DNA of 41,670 bases. Origin: an uncultured Clostridia bacterium (GTDB lineage Bacteria; Bacillota; Clostridia; Oscillospirales; Oscillospiraceae). A program made the position numbers and the translations under genes. Of the stretch, positions 32,589-40,414 are shown piece after piece (the first letter of the stretch is position 1; each line of letters starts with the position of its first letter). The stretch covers positions 1 to 41,670 of the forward strand of contig CALLZZ010000414.1 of assembly GCA_937858235.1 (NCBI GenBank), written 5' to 3'. The notes below the pieces were generated by a model. That model made no database searches, was not told the DNA's origin, and saw nothing but the letters and a program-made list of their open reading frames with translations.

Positions 32589-33992
32589 ATGGGCAAGGTA
32601 ACGCACGGAAGCAAAAAGAAGAAAAGTGGCTGGGATGGCAGAAGGAAAGCTGTGAGCGCAATGGCTGTGTTTATGGCACTGCTGTTCCTGATCCCCTTAG
32701 TGATGGAGATTTTCCAATACGCCGGCGCAGTTACGCTGGACGAAATCTCTGGCCTCTGCGTGCAGCAGGAGGAGTTGGAGACGAAAAAAAGCGGTCTCCA
32801 GTCCCAGCTCAACGATCTGAAGGGTAAGGAAGATTCTGCTGTCAGCCGATGTAATTTGCTGGGGGAGAAAGTCACTGTGCTGGAAGATCAAATTGCCACT
32901 ACGCAGGGTATGGTAGACGAATACGCTGCACAGATCAAAACCCATCAAAAGCAGCTGAAAAAGGCAAAGAAAAAGGAAGCCGGTTACTATGACCTGTTCT
33001 GCCAGCGTGTACGCAGCATGGAGGAAGCCAGCTCGGTATCCTATTGGCAGATTCTCTTTGGAGCCTCTGGTTTTTCCGACTTTCTGGATCGAGTCTCCTT
33101 TGTGAGCAATGTTATGGAATACGATGACAGCGTGTTGCAGGAGTTGGAGCAGGCCAAGAAAACGGTAGCCAAGGAAACGAAGGCGCTGGAAGAGAAGAAA
33201 ACTGCCAAACAGGGGGTATTGGGTGACCTGAAAGGGCAAAAAAGGCAGATGAAAACCACTTCTGCGGAAGCAGCAACTGCCTTAAAGGAAATCAAGAGCA
33301 ATCAGGATGTGTACGCCGACCAGTTAGCTGAAGTAGATTCCCTGGCCGACGAGTTGGCTTCGGATATTGTCACGGCCAAGTCTGATTACGCGGCAGAGCA
33401 GAAAGCAGCGGCAGAACAGGCAGCGAAAGAGGCTGCTGCGGCAAAGAAAGCTGCGGAGAAAGCAAAAAAGAGGGAAGAAGCAAAGAAAAATCAAGCAAAT
33501 ACTGCAAACCAGGGGAATTCAGGCAAGCAGGAAGGAACCTCAGACAAGCAGGAAGGAACCTCAGACAAGCAGGAAGGAACCAAGGAAGAGGATAGCAAGA
33601 AGGAAAACGACACTACAGAAAAGGAAGAGGAGAAGCCAGCGGCTAACCCGGCCAGCGGCGCTGCAATTGTCAACTACGCTATGCAGTTTATAGGTGGCAA
33701 ATATGTGTGGGGCGGCTCCAACCTCTCTACCGGCGTGGATTGTTCTGGTTTCGTCATGTGTGTCTATGATCACTTTGGGTACTCTCTGCCCCATAGCTCT
33801 GCGATACTGGCTAGCTGCGGGAAAGGGGTCGGCTACTCCAATGCCCAGATGGGTGATGTGATCTGCTACAATGGTCACTGCGGGATCTACATCGGTGGCG
33901 GCAAGATGGTCAACGCTCTGGGCGCGAAGTACGGCATTGTTGTCAGTAATGTGAATACAGGTCGCTTGGTAGCGGTGCGCAGAATTATCTGA
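32589..33992 (+). CDS. Coiled-coil NlpC/P60 peptidoglycan hydrolase, probable FtsEX-controlled
   Basis: A secreted or membrane-tethered wall hydrolase of 467 residues. Order of parts: basic N-terminus, one membrane segment (about 24-46), a long coiled coil (about 55-260) as in CwlO/PcsB, an Ala/Lys-rich linker (268-302), a short repeat stretch (313-331, SDKQEGT twice plus partial copies), an acidic/lysine linker, and a C-terminal NlpC/P60 domain (about 357-467). The catalytic Cys385 (GVDCSGFV), His430 (NGHCGIYIG) and a polar third residue near Asn442 are in place. It lies 36 bases after ftsX on the same strand, so ATP-driven activation by FtsEX is the natural inference from the CwlO/PcsB precedent. 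Confidence 0.9.
   Translation: MGKVTHGSKKKKSGWDGRRKAVSAMAVFMALLFLIPLVMEIFQYAGAVTLDEISGLCVQQEELETKKSGLQSQLNDLKGKEDSAVSRCNLLGEKVTVLEDQIATTQGMVDEYAAQIKTHQKQLKKAKKKEAGYYDLFCQRVRSMEEASSVSYWQILFGASGFSDFLDRVSFVSNVMEYDDSVLQELEQAKKTVAKETKALEEKKTAKQGVLGDLKGQKRQMKTTSAEAATALKEIKSNQDVYADQLAEVDSLADELASDIVTAKSDYAAEQKAAAEQAAKEAAAAKKAAEKAKKREEAKKNQANTANQGNSGKQEGTSDKQEGTSDKQEGTKEEDSKKENDTTEKEEEKPAANPASGAAIVNYAMQFIGGKYVWGGSNLSTGVDCSGFVMCVYDHFGYSLPHSSAILASCGKGVGYSNAQMGDVICYNGHCGIYIGGGKMVNALGAKYGIVVSNVNTGRLVAVRRII
33525..33581 (+). repeat. 21-base tandem repeat in the hydrolase linker
   Basis: AAGCAGGAAGGAACCTCAGAC occurs at 33525-33545 and 33546-33566 exactly, followed by a 15-base partial copy to 33581. It encodes KQEGTSD units; identical copies suggest recent slippage, so the number may vary between strains. 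Confidence 0.85.
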
Positions 33993-34012
33993 CCTATAAT
34001 GAAATAAAAAAC

Positions 34013-34047
34013 AAGGAGTTCCACAGTCCATTGTGGAGCTCCTTTTT
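34013..34047. terminator. Bidirectional terminator between the hydrolase and the thioesterase
   Basis: AAGGAGTTCCACA (34013-34025) pairs with TGTGGAGCTCCTT (34032-34044) with one G-U pair, followed by TTT; the A-rich left flank lets it also serve the minus-strand gene. Confidence 0.85.
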
Positions 34048-34069
34048 ACGTAAAAAACCAGCTTGTGCT

Positions 34070-34531
34070 TTACGTCTTGCCGCCGCGAATCACATGGTAA
34101 ACCCCGGATGTGGTAGCGGCAATCGTACCTGCTTGCTGCCAGGCTTCGGCAGAACAGTAGGCGATGCGGTCGCCAATTTGTTGGATCAGAACCCGGACAA
34201 AGAGGGGGTGTCCCACGAGAATCGGTTGGAGATAAGAAATTTGAAGGGAAACGGTGACAATACGCGTATCGGTGCCACAGATGGATGCGATAGTAGAACC
34301 CTGGGCACAATCAATCATGGCGGCGATTAACCCACCGTGCATCATACCATGGGGGTTACCAAAGTGTTCCTTCACGTCAAAGGAACAGACGATACTCTGG
34401 GCTTCCGCATCGCAGGAGACAAAGACAGGCGGGATTTGGGAATCGAAGTCGTTGGGATCTGCATGAGCTAGGAGCTCGGAAACCTGCTGAAAGGTTTCCG
34501 TCATCTTCTGATTTTTTTCTGGAACGGTCAT
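34070..34531 (-). CDS. PaaI-type hotdog thioesterase
   Basis: A 153-residue hotdog-fold protein that probably hydrolyses acyl- or aryl-CoA thioesters. The catalytic region is NPHGMMHGGLIAAMIDCAQG, where the HGG turn and the acidic residue on the following helix match PaaI/YbgC-type enzymes; ISYLQPILVGHPL on the next strand is also typical. A GTGAGGT ribosome site lies 9 bases before the ATG. The substrate is unknown. It is a lone gene with a probable promoter at 34627-34635. Confidence 0.85.
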   Translation of the reverse strand: MTVPEKNQKMTETFQQVSELLAHADPNDFDSQIPPVFVSCDAEAQSIVCSFDVKEHFGNPHGMMHGGLIAAMIDCAQGSTIASICGTDTRIVTVSLQISYLQPILVGHPLFVRVLIQQIGDRIAYCSAEAWQQAGTIAATTSGVYHVIRGGKT

Positions 34532-34626
34532 GAGAAGTATACCTCACTTTTTGGATGATGTTTTTACAAAAGAAGTCACCGATGTGCTTCATAAAGATAC
34601 AACGGTGTCAATAATAAATTGCGTTT

Positions 34627-34635
34627 ATTATAGCA
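34627..34635 (-). promoter_or_regulatory. Extended -10 promoter of the thioesterase gene
   Basis: On the minus strand TGC-TATAAT reads from 34635 to 34627; the -35 region is poor. It lies about 95 bases before the thioesterase ATG. Confidence 0.45.
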
Positions 34636-34677
34636 TGAGTCTGTCGAAAAGAAAAGGGGGCTTCCAAGGCCCGACTA

Positions 34678-34706
34678 TTGAATTTGTCAAAAAAAGCATG
34701 TATAAT
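34678..34706 (+). promoter_or_regulatory. Promoter of apgM
   Basis: TTGAAT (34678-34683), 17 bases, TATAAT (34701-34706). The predicted leader to apgM is about 170 bases, unusually long for this window. Confidence 0.65.
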
Positions 34707-34772
34707 CAGACTCAACAGCAGTTCCGTTAGAAGAACAGAAACGGCTCCCAGATCGACGGTTAGAATGCGACT

Positions 34773-34789
34773 AACGTATCCGATACGTT
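34773..34789 (+). promoter_or_regulatory. Palindrome in the apgM leader
   Basis: AACGTATC (34773-34780) and GATACGTT (34782-34789) are perfect mirror arms around one base. This suits a DNA operator better than an RNA hairpin. Its role is unknown. Confidence 0.4.
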
Positions 34790-34885
34790 CAATAGTGTGT
34801 AGAGAACTGAATTCTGCAATTACGGGCTGCAATGAGTAAAAATAGCCGGGAAGAGAGCACCGGTTTAGAAGGTTGAGCATGTGTT

Positions 34886-36127
34886 ATGATGAAGTATGTA
34901 TTGATTATCGGTGACGGAATGGCAGACAATTCAGTTCCGGAATTGGGAGATCGTACCCCCCTTCAGGTAGCCAAAAAAGGGGCGATTGATGCGCTGGCAC
35001 AGAAGGGTGTGGTCGGTAGTGTGGTAAATTGTCCCGAGGGACTGCCCCCCGGAAGCGATACCGCTATCCTATCTATTTTCGGCAACGATCCCTGGAAGTG
35101 CTACACGGGACGTTCACCGCTGGAAGCTGCCGCAACGGGAATCCAGTTGAATCCAGGTGATGTAGGCTACCGTTGTAATATGGTGGCGCTGGAGGAAGGG
35201 GATCAGCCCTTTGAGGAGAAAAAAATTCTATCCCATTCCGGCGGTTCCATTGACGGGGAAGAGTCTATTGCATTGGTAGAGTACCTATTTGCCCACCCGG
35301 ATTTCAAGGCACTGGCCAAAGAGGCTGGCATGATTGTCTATCCGGCTCCATCCTTCCGACATATTGCAGTTCAGTCTAAGGCGGATATTACTGGAATCCA
35401 CCTGATTCCACCCCACGATCATCTGGGAGAGGTGATTGGTTCCCTACTGCCTTCTGGCTGTGACAACGCGGCAGTGCTGTCCAAGCTGATGGAAGTGTCC
35501 TATCAGGTGTTGGATCAGCATCCCATCAATCAGGCTCGCAGGGCGGCTGGAAAGCTGCCGGCCAACGGGGTATGGTTCTGGGCAGAGGGAACTGGTGTGG
35601 CGCTGGACTCCTTTGTAGATAAGTATAAAAAAACCGGCTCTGTGATTTCCGCAGTACCTCTGTGCCAGGGCATCGCCAGACTCGGTGGCTTGAACGTCAC
35701 CGAGGTGGAAGGTGCCACCGGCGAGTTGGAAACCAACTACGAGGGCAAAGTTCGGGCTGCATTGAAGGACTTGGCCGATGGCTGTGACTTTACCGCCGTT
35801 CATCTGGAAGCACCGGACGAGTGTACTCACAACGGAGATTTGGAAGGGAAACTTCAGGCCATCGAATGGCTGTCCAGCCGGATCGTAGCGCCGCTGGTGG
35901 CGGGAATGGATGAGGCAGGATACAGCTACCGCATCCTGATCCTGTCCGATCACAAGACCTTGACGGCCACCCGAGGCCACGATGGAGATCCAGTTCCGTA
36001 TCTGCTCTATGACAGCCGCAATGACAGTATGCTGCGCGGGAACTATACCGAAGAAGAGGGACAGAAGGGTCCCTTCATGGACAGTGGACTGGCACTGATG
36101 CCGGCTCTGTTCGAACTGCCCTATTAA
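34886..36127 (+). CDS. apgM: Cofactor-independent phosphoglycerate mutase, ApgM type
   Basis: It interconverts 3- and 2-phosphoglycerate without 2,3-bisphosphoglycerate. The 413-residue protein belongs to the alkaline-phosphatase-like ApgM group (archaeal type), not the longer GpmI. Metal and phosphoserine residues are visible: Asp10 in LIIGDGMADN and nucleophile Ser57 in LPPGSDTAILSIFG; later HLEAPDECTHNGD, LSDHKT and RGHDGDPVPYLL supply the other ligands. The ribosome site is weak (GAAGG). The next gene (DUF1015) starts 14 bases after it, so they form an operon with ispE. Confidence 0.92.
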   Translation: MMKYVLIIGDGMADNSVPELGDRTPLQVAKKGAIDALAQKGVVGSVVNCPEGLPPGSDTAILSIFGNDPWKCYTGRSPLEAAATGIQLNPGDVGYRCNMVALEEGDQPFEEKKILSHSGGSIDGEESIALVEYLFAHPDFKALAKEAGMIVYPAPSFRHIAVQSKADITGIHLIPPHDHLGEVIGSLLPSGCDNAAVLSKLMEVSYQVLDQHPINQARRAAGKLPANGVWFWAEGTGVALDSFVDKYKKTGSVISAVPLCQGIARLGGLNVTEVEGATGELETNYEGKVRAALKDLADGCDFTAVHLEAPDECTHNGDLEGKLQAIEWLSSRIVAPLVAGMDEAGYSYRILILSDHKTLTATRGHDGDPVPYLLYDSRNDSMLRGNYTEEEGQKGPFMDSGLALMPALFELPY

Positions 36128-36141
36128 GGAGGAACATTGTG

Positions 36142-37416
36142 ATGGAAAATCGTTGGCCTGGCTTTGGCCCGACAGATATTTTACTGCCGAAAGACTGTGA
36201 CCTGACCAAGTGGAGTGTGGTGGCCTGTGACCAGTACACCTCTCAGAACGAGTATTGGCAGCGTGTAGCAGAGCGGGTAGGAGAAGCACCCTCTGCACTG
36301 AAGGTGATTCTTCCGGAGAGCCAGCTAGAAGACGGACATGCAGAGGAGCATATTGCCGCCATTGGGAAAACCATGGAGGAATACTTGGCAGCCGACCTGT
36401 TCCGCAGCTATCCCAACGCCCTGATTTATGTGGAGCGTTGGCTGGACAATCAGAAGCTGCGTCGTGGTCTGGTAGGTGCGGTGGATTTGGAGTGTTACGA
36501 TTACACGCCTGGTGCAGGGACACTGGTTCGTGCCACCGAAGGTACGGTGCTCTCCCGAATCCCACCCCGGGTAGCAGTGCGGAGAAATGCACCGTTGGAG
36601 CTGCCGCATATCATGATGCTGGTGGACGATCCGGATCAGCGGCTCATTGAGCATCTGACCTATGAAACGGATCAGATGGAGCAGATATATGATTTTGACC
36701 TGATGGAGCGGGGCGGCCATATCAGTGGTTATTTGCTGACGCCCGAGCTGCAAGGCGATGTAGCAGACCTGCTAGAGGATCTGGCAGCACCGGAACGGTT
36801 TGCTCAGCAGTATGATGCACCGGGAAAACCGGTACTGCTCTTTGCCATCGGAGACGGCAACCACTCTCTGGCTTCTGCTAAGGCAACCTATGAGGAGGAA
36901 AAGCAGCATACGTTAAAAGAGCAGTGGGCGGAACTGCCCTCCCGGTACGCTCTGGTAGAGCTGGTGAACCTCCATGATGAATCATTGGAATTCGAACCGA
37001 TTCACCGAGTCTGCTTTAACGTAGACGTAAAGAAACTGCTGGCAGACCTGCTCCAGACCTATCCCGGCGCCTACTACGGAGAGGGAACGGGGCACAAGAT
37101 TACCTATGCCTGGGCGGAGGGAGAGGGGAAAATTACGATCCCACAGCCTACCGCACAGCTGGAAGTGGGGACGTTGCAGGAGTTTCTGGATCGGTGGTTG
37201 GAAACCAACACAGGCAGTGTCGACTATGTACATGGGGCGGACGTAACCCGGGAACTGGGTACGAAAGACGGAAATATTGGATTTTTGCTTCCGGCAATGG
37301 AGAAAAATCAGTTGTTTAAAACCGTTATTTTTGACGGAGTATTGCCGCGGAAAACCTTCTCTATGGGGGAAGCCCATGATAAACGATTTTATTTGGAGGC
37401 CAGAAAAATCAAATGA
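36142..37416 (+). CDS. DUF1015 family protein
   Basis: A 424-residue protein of a widespread but poorly characterised family. Hallmarks are RIPPRVAVRRNAPLELPHI (split here), LLFAIGDGNHSLASAKATY near the middle and the C-terminal FSMGEAHDKRFYLEARKI. The charged GDGNHS loop looks like an active site. In many Firmicutes the family sits beside serine-biosynthesis genes (from memory), and here it follows a phosphoglycerate enzyme; a role in 3-phosphoglycerate/serine metabolism is only a hypothesis. AAGGAGG lies 9 bases before ATG 36142; a GTG at 36139 is an alternative start. Its stop overlaps ispE by 4 bases. Confidence 0.85.
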   Translation: MENRWPGFGPTDILLPKDCDLTKWSVVACDQYTSQNEYWQRVAERVGEAPSALKVILPESQLEDGHAEEHIAAIGKTMEEYLAADLFRSYPNALIYVERWLDNQKLRRGLVGAVDLECYDYTPGAGTLVRATEGTVLSRIPPRVAVRRNAPLELPHIMMLVDDPDQRLIEHLTYETDQMEQIYDFDLMERGGHISGYLLTPELQGDVADLLEDLAAPERFAQQYDAPGKPVLLFAIGDGNHSLASAKATYEEEKQHTLKEQWAELPSRYALVELVNLHDESLEFEPIHRVCFNVDVKKLLADLLQTYPGAYYGEGTGHKITYAWAEGEGKITIPQPTAQLEVGTLQEFLDRWLETNTGSVDYVHGADVTRELGTKDGNIGFLLPAMEKNQLFKTVIFDGVLPRKTFSMGEAHDKRFYLEARKIK

Positions 37417-38276
37417 AAACGACAGTAACAGAACTGGCCAATGCCAAGATCAACCTGACATTAGATGTATTGGGGCGCCGGGACGATGGGTATCATAATC
37501 TGAAATCTGTGATGCAGGCCGTCCAGCTGTGTGATCGGGTTACTCTAACCAAAACTGAGGGGGCAGAGCTGGTTCTGACGGCCAACGTGGAAACGGTACC
37601 GCTGGACAAAAGCAATACGATGATCGTGGCGGTTCGAGCCTTTGAGGAGAAGACCGGCATTACAGTAGGCGGCCTTTCCATTCACCTGGAAAAAAACATT
37701 CCGGTGTCAGCCGGTGTAGGCGGAGGCAGCAGTGATGCGGCGGCAGTTCTGCGTGGTTTAAACAAAATGTATGAGATGAACTTGACATCTTATGAGTTGG
37801 CAGAGATCGGGATAAAGGTGGGGTCTGATGTACCCTACTGCATCTATGGAAGCGCCTGTATCGTAGAGGGCAAAGGAGAACAGGTCGGACGTTTGACGGG
37901 GTTGCCCCATTGCTGGATTGTCCTCTGCAAGCCGGACTTTTCGCTGTCGAGTGCCGAGATGTACCGGAGAATTGACAGCGTAGAGCTGCCCTCCAGGCCG
38001 GATCAAGTCACCGTAATGGTGGGGCTGGAATGGGAAGAACTGAACGCAGTTGCCAAACGCGTGGAAAATGTTTTCGAAGCGGCTCTCACGGATGAAGAGC
38101 GGGCAGTGATTTCCAGCATTAAGGAAACCCTGCTGAATTGCGGAGCCATGGGCGCAGCTATGTCTGGCAGTGGGTCGGTGACCTACGGCATCTTTGCGGA
38201 AGAGGCAGCGGCCAAGAAAGCTGCAGAGGCATTGCAAAAAACCTATAGCGAAGTATTTTTGACCCAGCCGGTATAA
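37413..38276 (+). CDS. ispE: 4-diphosphocytidyl-2-C-methyl-D-erythritol kinase
   Basis: A GHMP kinase that phosphorylates CDP-methylerythritol in the MEP route to isoprenoids. The 287-residue protein has NAKINLTLDVLGRRDDGYH with catalytic Lys12, the ATP loop PVSAGVGGGSSDAAAVLRGL (98-117), catalytic Asp139 in VGSDVPYCIYG and the C-terminal GAAMSGSGSVTYGIF motif. It overlaps DUF1015 by 4 bases (ATGA). Its stop codon coincides with the -35 element of the proposed spoIIR promoter, and its terminator hairpin runs right up to the spoIIR ATG. Confidence 0.95.
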   Translation: MKTTVTELANAKINLTLDVLGRRDDGYHNLKSVMQAVQLCDRVTLTKTEGAELVLTANVETVPLDKSNTMIVAVRAFEEKTGITVGGLSIHLEKNIPVSAGVGGGSSDAAAVLRGLNKMYEMNLTSYELAEIGIKVGSDVPYCIYGSACIVEGKGEQVGRLTGLPHCWIVLCKPDFSLSSAEMYRRIDSVELPSRPDQVTVMVGLEWEELNAVAKRVENVFEAALTDEERAVISSIKETLLNCGAMGAAMSGSGSVTYGIFAEEAAAKKAAEALQKTYSEVFLTQPV

Positions 38277-38300
38277 AAGAAAAAAACGCCGTCCATACTG
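38271..38300 (+). promoter_or_regulatory. Forespore-type promoter of spoIIR, nested in the ispE end and terminator
   Basis: GTATA (38271-38275), 18 bases, CATACTG (38294-38300) fits the sigma G/F pattern GNATR-18-CATNHTA except the last base. The -35 overlaps the ispE stop and the -10 lies in the loop side of the terminator hairpin. A start near 38307 would exclude the hairpin's left arm. spoIIR is sigma-F dependent in B. subtilis, which supports this reading. Confidence 0.55.
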
Positions 38301-38330
38301 TAGCAGTTGTTACAGAGGACGGTGTTTTTT
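38281..38330 (+). terminator. Terminator of ispE ending at the spoIIR start codon
   Basis: AAAAAACGCCGTCC (38281-38294) pairs with GGACGGTGTTTTTT (38317-38330) with one G-U pair, and CTGTA/TACAG pairs inside. The T-run touches the spoIIR ATG at 38331. The spoIIR ribosome site (AGAGGA, 38314-38319) is partly in the right arm, so read-through from ispE would both terminate and hide it. Confidence 0.8.
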
Positions 38331-38966
38331 ATGCAAAGAGCAGCAAGCATACGCTTAAAACGATGGGAAATTGCCCTGCTTTTGGGACTTGCAGTGACGG
38401 TGCTGGTCTCCAGTTGGGCGGAATACCGAGAGACGGAATTGGCAACACGAGTCGTGCGGTTTCACGTACTGGCCAATTCAGACTCCGAGGCAGATCAAGC
38501 TTTAAAGCTGAAAGTAAGAGACTCTGTTTTGGCTTTGGCCGATGGGTATCTTGCGGATTGTACATCGGTAACAGAAGCCAAAGACGTGCTGGAAGCCCAT
38601 CTGCAGGAGCTTGCGGACACAGGAGCAGATACCGTTTCTCAGGAGGGGTATCCGTATCCGGTCTGTGTTAAACTGGAGACCACATATTTCCCTACCAAAG
38701 AATATCAAGACTTTGCACTGCCTGCCGGAGAGTATCAGGCGCTGAGAGTTGAAATTGGAGCCGCAGAAGGACATAATTGGTGGTGTGTTGTGTTCCCACC
38801 TCTCTCCTTTGGCTCCGTCTCAGAGTGCTCAGAAACAGCAATTAAAGACGGTTTGACGGGGGATGATATGGAACTTCTCTCCGGAGAGGAAGAAGGTTAT
38901 GTCGTTCGCTTTAAGTGTCTGGAGTTGTTTGGGGAATTGAAGCAGTGGCTGGCAACGGATGCGTAA
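38331..38966 (+). CDS. spoIIR: Stage II sporulation protein R (forespore signal to SpoIIGA)
   Basis: It is secreted from the forespore and activates SpoIIGA across the septum so that pro-sigma E is processed. The 211-residue protein has an N-terminal membrane/signal segment (about 14-30, WEIALLLGLAVTVLVSSWAE) and the family hallmark VVRFHVLANSDSEADQALKL, then WWCVVFPPL typical of SpoIIR. ATG 38331 is preferred; a TTG at 38307 lies in the hairpin. Its last 56 bases overlap the end of the convergent flippase gene. Confidence 0.9.
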   Translation: MQRAASIRLKRWEIALLLGLAVTVLVSSWAEYRETELATRVVRFHVLANSDSEADQALKLKVRDSVLALADGYLADCTSVTEAKDVLEAHLQELADTGADTVSQEGYPYPVCVKLETTYFPTKEYQDFALPAGEYQALRVEIGAAEGHNWWCVVFPPLSFGSVSECSETAIKDGLTGDDMELLSGEEEGYVVRFKCLELFGELKQWLATDA

Positions 38967-40296
38967 CGGTATCAGCTGCGAGATCGCGCCAGAGCAAAAG
39001 GGAGCGGACAAGGCAGCCGAAAGCAGAGGAAATAACAAAGCCGATCACAAATGCTTCCAGGCCAATTTTCGTAGTATAGGACAAGGTGAAGTAGACTTGG
39101 ATAAACGTTGCAAAAAGCGTGATGCAGGCGTTGGCAGTCTGTTTGTTATAAGCATTTAACGTAGTTTCCACAACGACCTCAAATGCGGAGATAATAACAC
39201 CGATGGCCAGTAGAAGAATGTAATTTCCTACATCTGGGTGATTGTAGAACAGCAATCCCAAGTGGGTGCCAAAGCGAGCAATTAATAGTGTTCCAGGTGC
39301 TACGAGAAGGGCAATTGCCAGTACAATCCATCTGAGTGTCTTGAGAATCTGCTCTTTTTGATGGAATACGCGGCAGCGAGAGATGTAGGGAAGCAGCACA
39401 ATGGAAAGTGCGTTGATTAGGGAGAATGGAACCATCAGAAGTGGTAGGGTCATTCCAAATAGTACCCCGTAATCTTGAAGGGCAGTTGTTTGATCCAGTC
39501 CATATTGCACTAAAAGGTTGGGAATAATGACTGAGTTTAAGGTGGAAATAGACTGGCAGAAAAGCGTGGTCAACGAAACGGGCAGTGCAATTCTTAGAAT
39601 CACGCGATTCATGAGTCTGTTATTACGCTCAACAGAGTGAGTAAAAGGAAAGACAATCGGTTGCTGCTTCCGCAAATAGGTTAAGTGTAGGGATGAGTAG
39701 ATCTCACTGACCAGCATTCCCAGTAAGATGAGCAATACAGATTCCATGGGAGATTTCTGAGGGAGGATCAACAGCAGTGCAATTACTGTAAAAATGCGAA
39801 CCAGTTGTTCTGTAATTTGAATAAGTGCAGGAATCCGAATGCTGTTTGTCCCGTAGAAGTAGTGCTTATTGAAGATTTCCTGGGCAGTAAAAAAGAGCAA
39901 TAAGGGGATTGTAAGAAAAAAAAGTGCCTGCGGCGGATTTGTAAAGTAGTTTTTTGCAAATACCTTATAGAGCAGCAAAAATAGCAGTCCGAATAGCAAA
40001 AACAAATAAGAGAACAGTTGGGTTGTATGTTCAACAATTTTTCCTAGTGCGGTGTGGTTATTTTTAGACTGATATTCTGAAGATAGTTTGTTAACTGCAA
40101 GGGCAAAGCCCGAGGTCAGAAAGGAAAGAAATGTGTAGTATATTGGCATGATCATGTGGATTAACCCAAGGACTTCCGTGCCAACAATTCTAGATAAAGT
40201 TACCTGATATAAAAAATAGAGAAATTGAGACAGCAGGGAAACTGCTGTCAATTGAAGCGTTGAGCCTAAGAGTGATGTAGAGTTTTTGTGATTCAT
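38911..40296 (-). CDS. spoVB: SpoVB/MurJ-like lipid or polysaccharide flippase
   Basis: A MATE/MOP-superfamily membrane protein of 461 residues with about 14 hydrophobic segments, resembling SpoVB, which is needed for spore cortex synthesis. Features are LSRIVGTEVLGLIHMIMPIY near the N-terminus, ALPVSLTTLFCQSISTLNSV in the middle and VETTLNAYNKQTAN late on. The spoVB label is by family and by the spoIIR neighbour, so MurJ-type or exopolysaccharide flippase remains possible. It is visibly more A/T-rich and Phe/Ile/Leu-heavy than its neighbours, beyond what a membrane protein such as uraA here shows, which might mean transfer or relaxed selection. Its end overlaps spoIIR by 56 bases. Confidence 0.78.
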   Translation of the reverse strand: MNHKNSTSLLGSTLQLTAVSLLSQFLYFLYQVTLSRIVGTEVLGLIHMIMPIYYTFLSFLTSGFALAVNKLSSEYQSKNNHTALGKIVEHTTQLFSYLFLLFGLLFLLLYKVFAKNYFTNPPQALFFLTIPLLLFFTAQEIFNKHYFYGTNSIRIPALIQITEQLVRIFTVIALLLILPQKSPMESVLLILLGMLVSEIYSSLHLTYLRKQQPIVFPFTHSVERNNRLMNRVILRIALPVSLTTLFCQSISTLNSVIIPNLLVQYGLDQTTALQDYGVLFGMTLPLLMVPFSLINALSIVLLPYISRCRVFHQKEQILKTLRWIVLAIALLVAPGTLLIARFGTHLGLLFYNHPDVGNYILLLAIGVIISAFEVVVETTLNAYNKQTANACITLFATFIQVYFTLSYTTKIGLEAFVIGFVISSAFGCLVRSLLLWRDLAADTVTHPLPATASIPQTTPDT

Positions 40297-40352
40297 GGTA
40301 ACCAGCCCCCATAGCTTATCCTATGTGCCGGGGGATGTGGTTAGAAATAGAA

Positions 40353-40380
40353 AAGGACGTACCCAACAGGGTACGTCCTT
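40353..40380 (-). terminator. Terminator after etfA
   Basis: AAGGACGTACCC (40353-40364) pairs perfectly with GGGTACGTCCTT (40369-40380) around AACA; on the minus strand it is followed by TTCTATTTC. It lies between the etfA stop and the flippase start. Confidence 0.85.
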
Positions 40381-40414
40381 AATAGTTTGGAACAAATTAG
40401 AGTAAGAACGAAAA

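Larger units (their letters stand above)
34532..34885. other. Intergenic region, thioesterase to apgM (354 bases)
   Basis: It holds two divergent promoter candidates (minus 34627-34635, plus 34678-34706) and, in the roughly 170-base apgM leader, a palindrome AACGTATC-C-GATACGTT (34773-34789) and a smaller GTTAG/CTAAC hairpin overlapping it. No ORF with a ribosome site was found. Confidence 0.6.
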
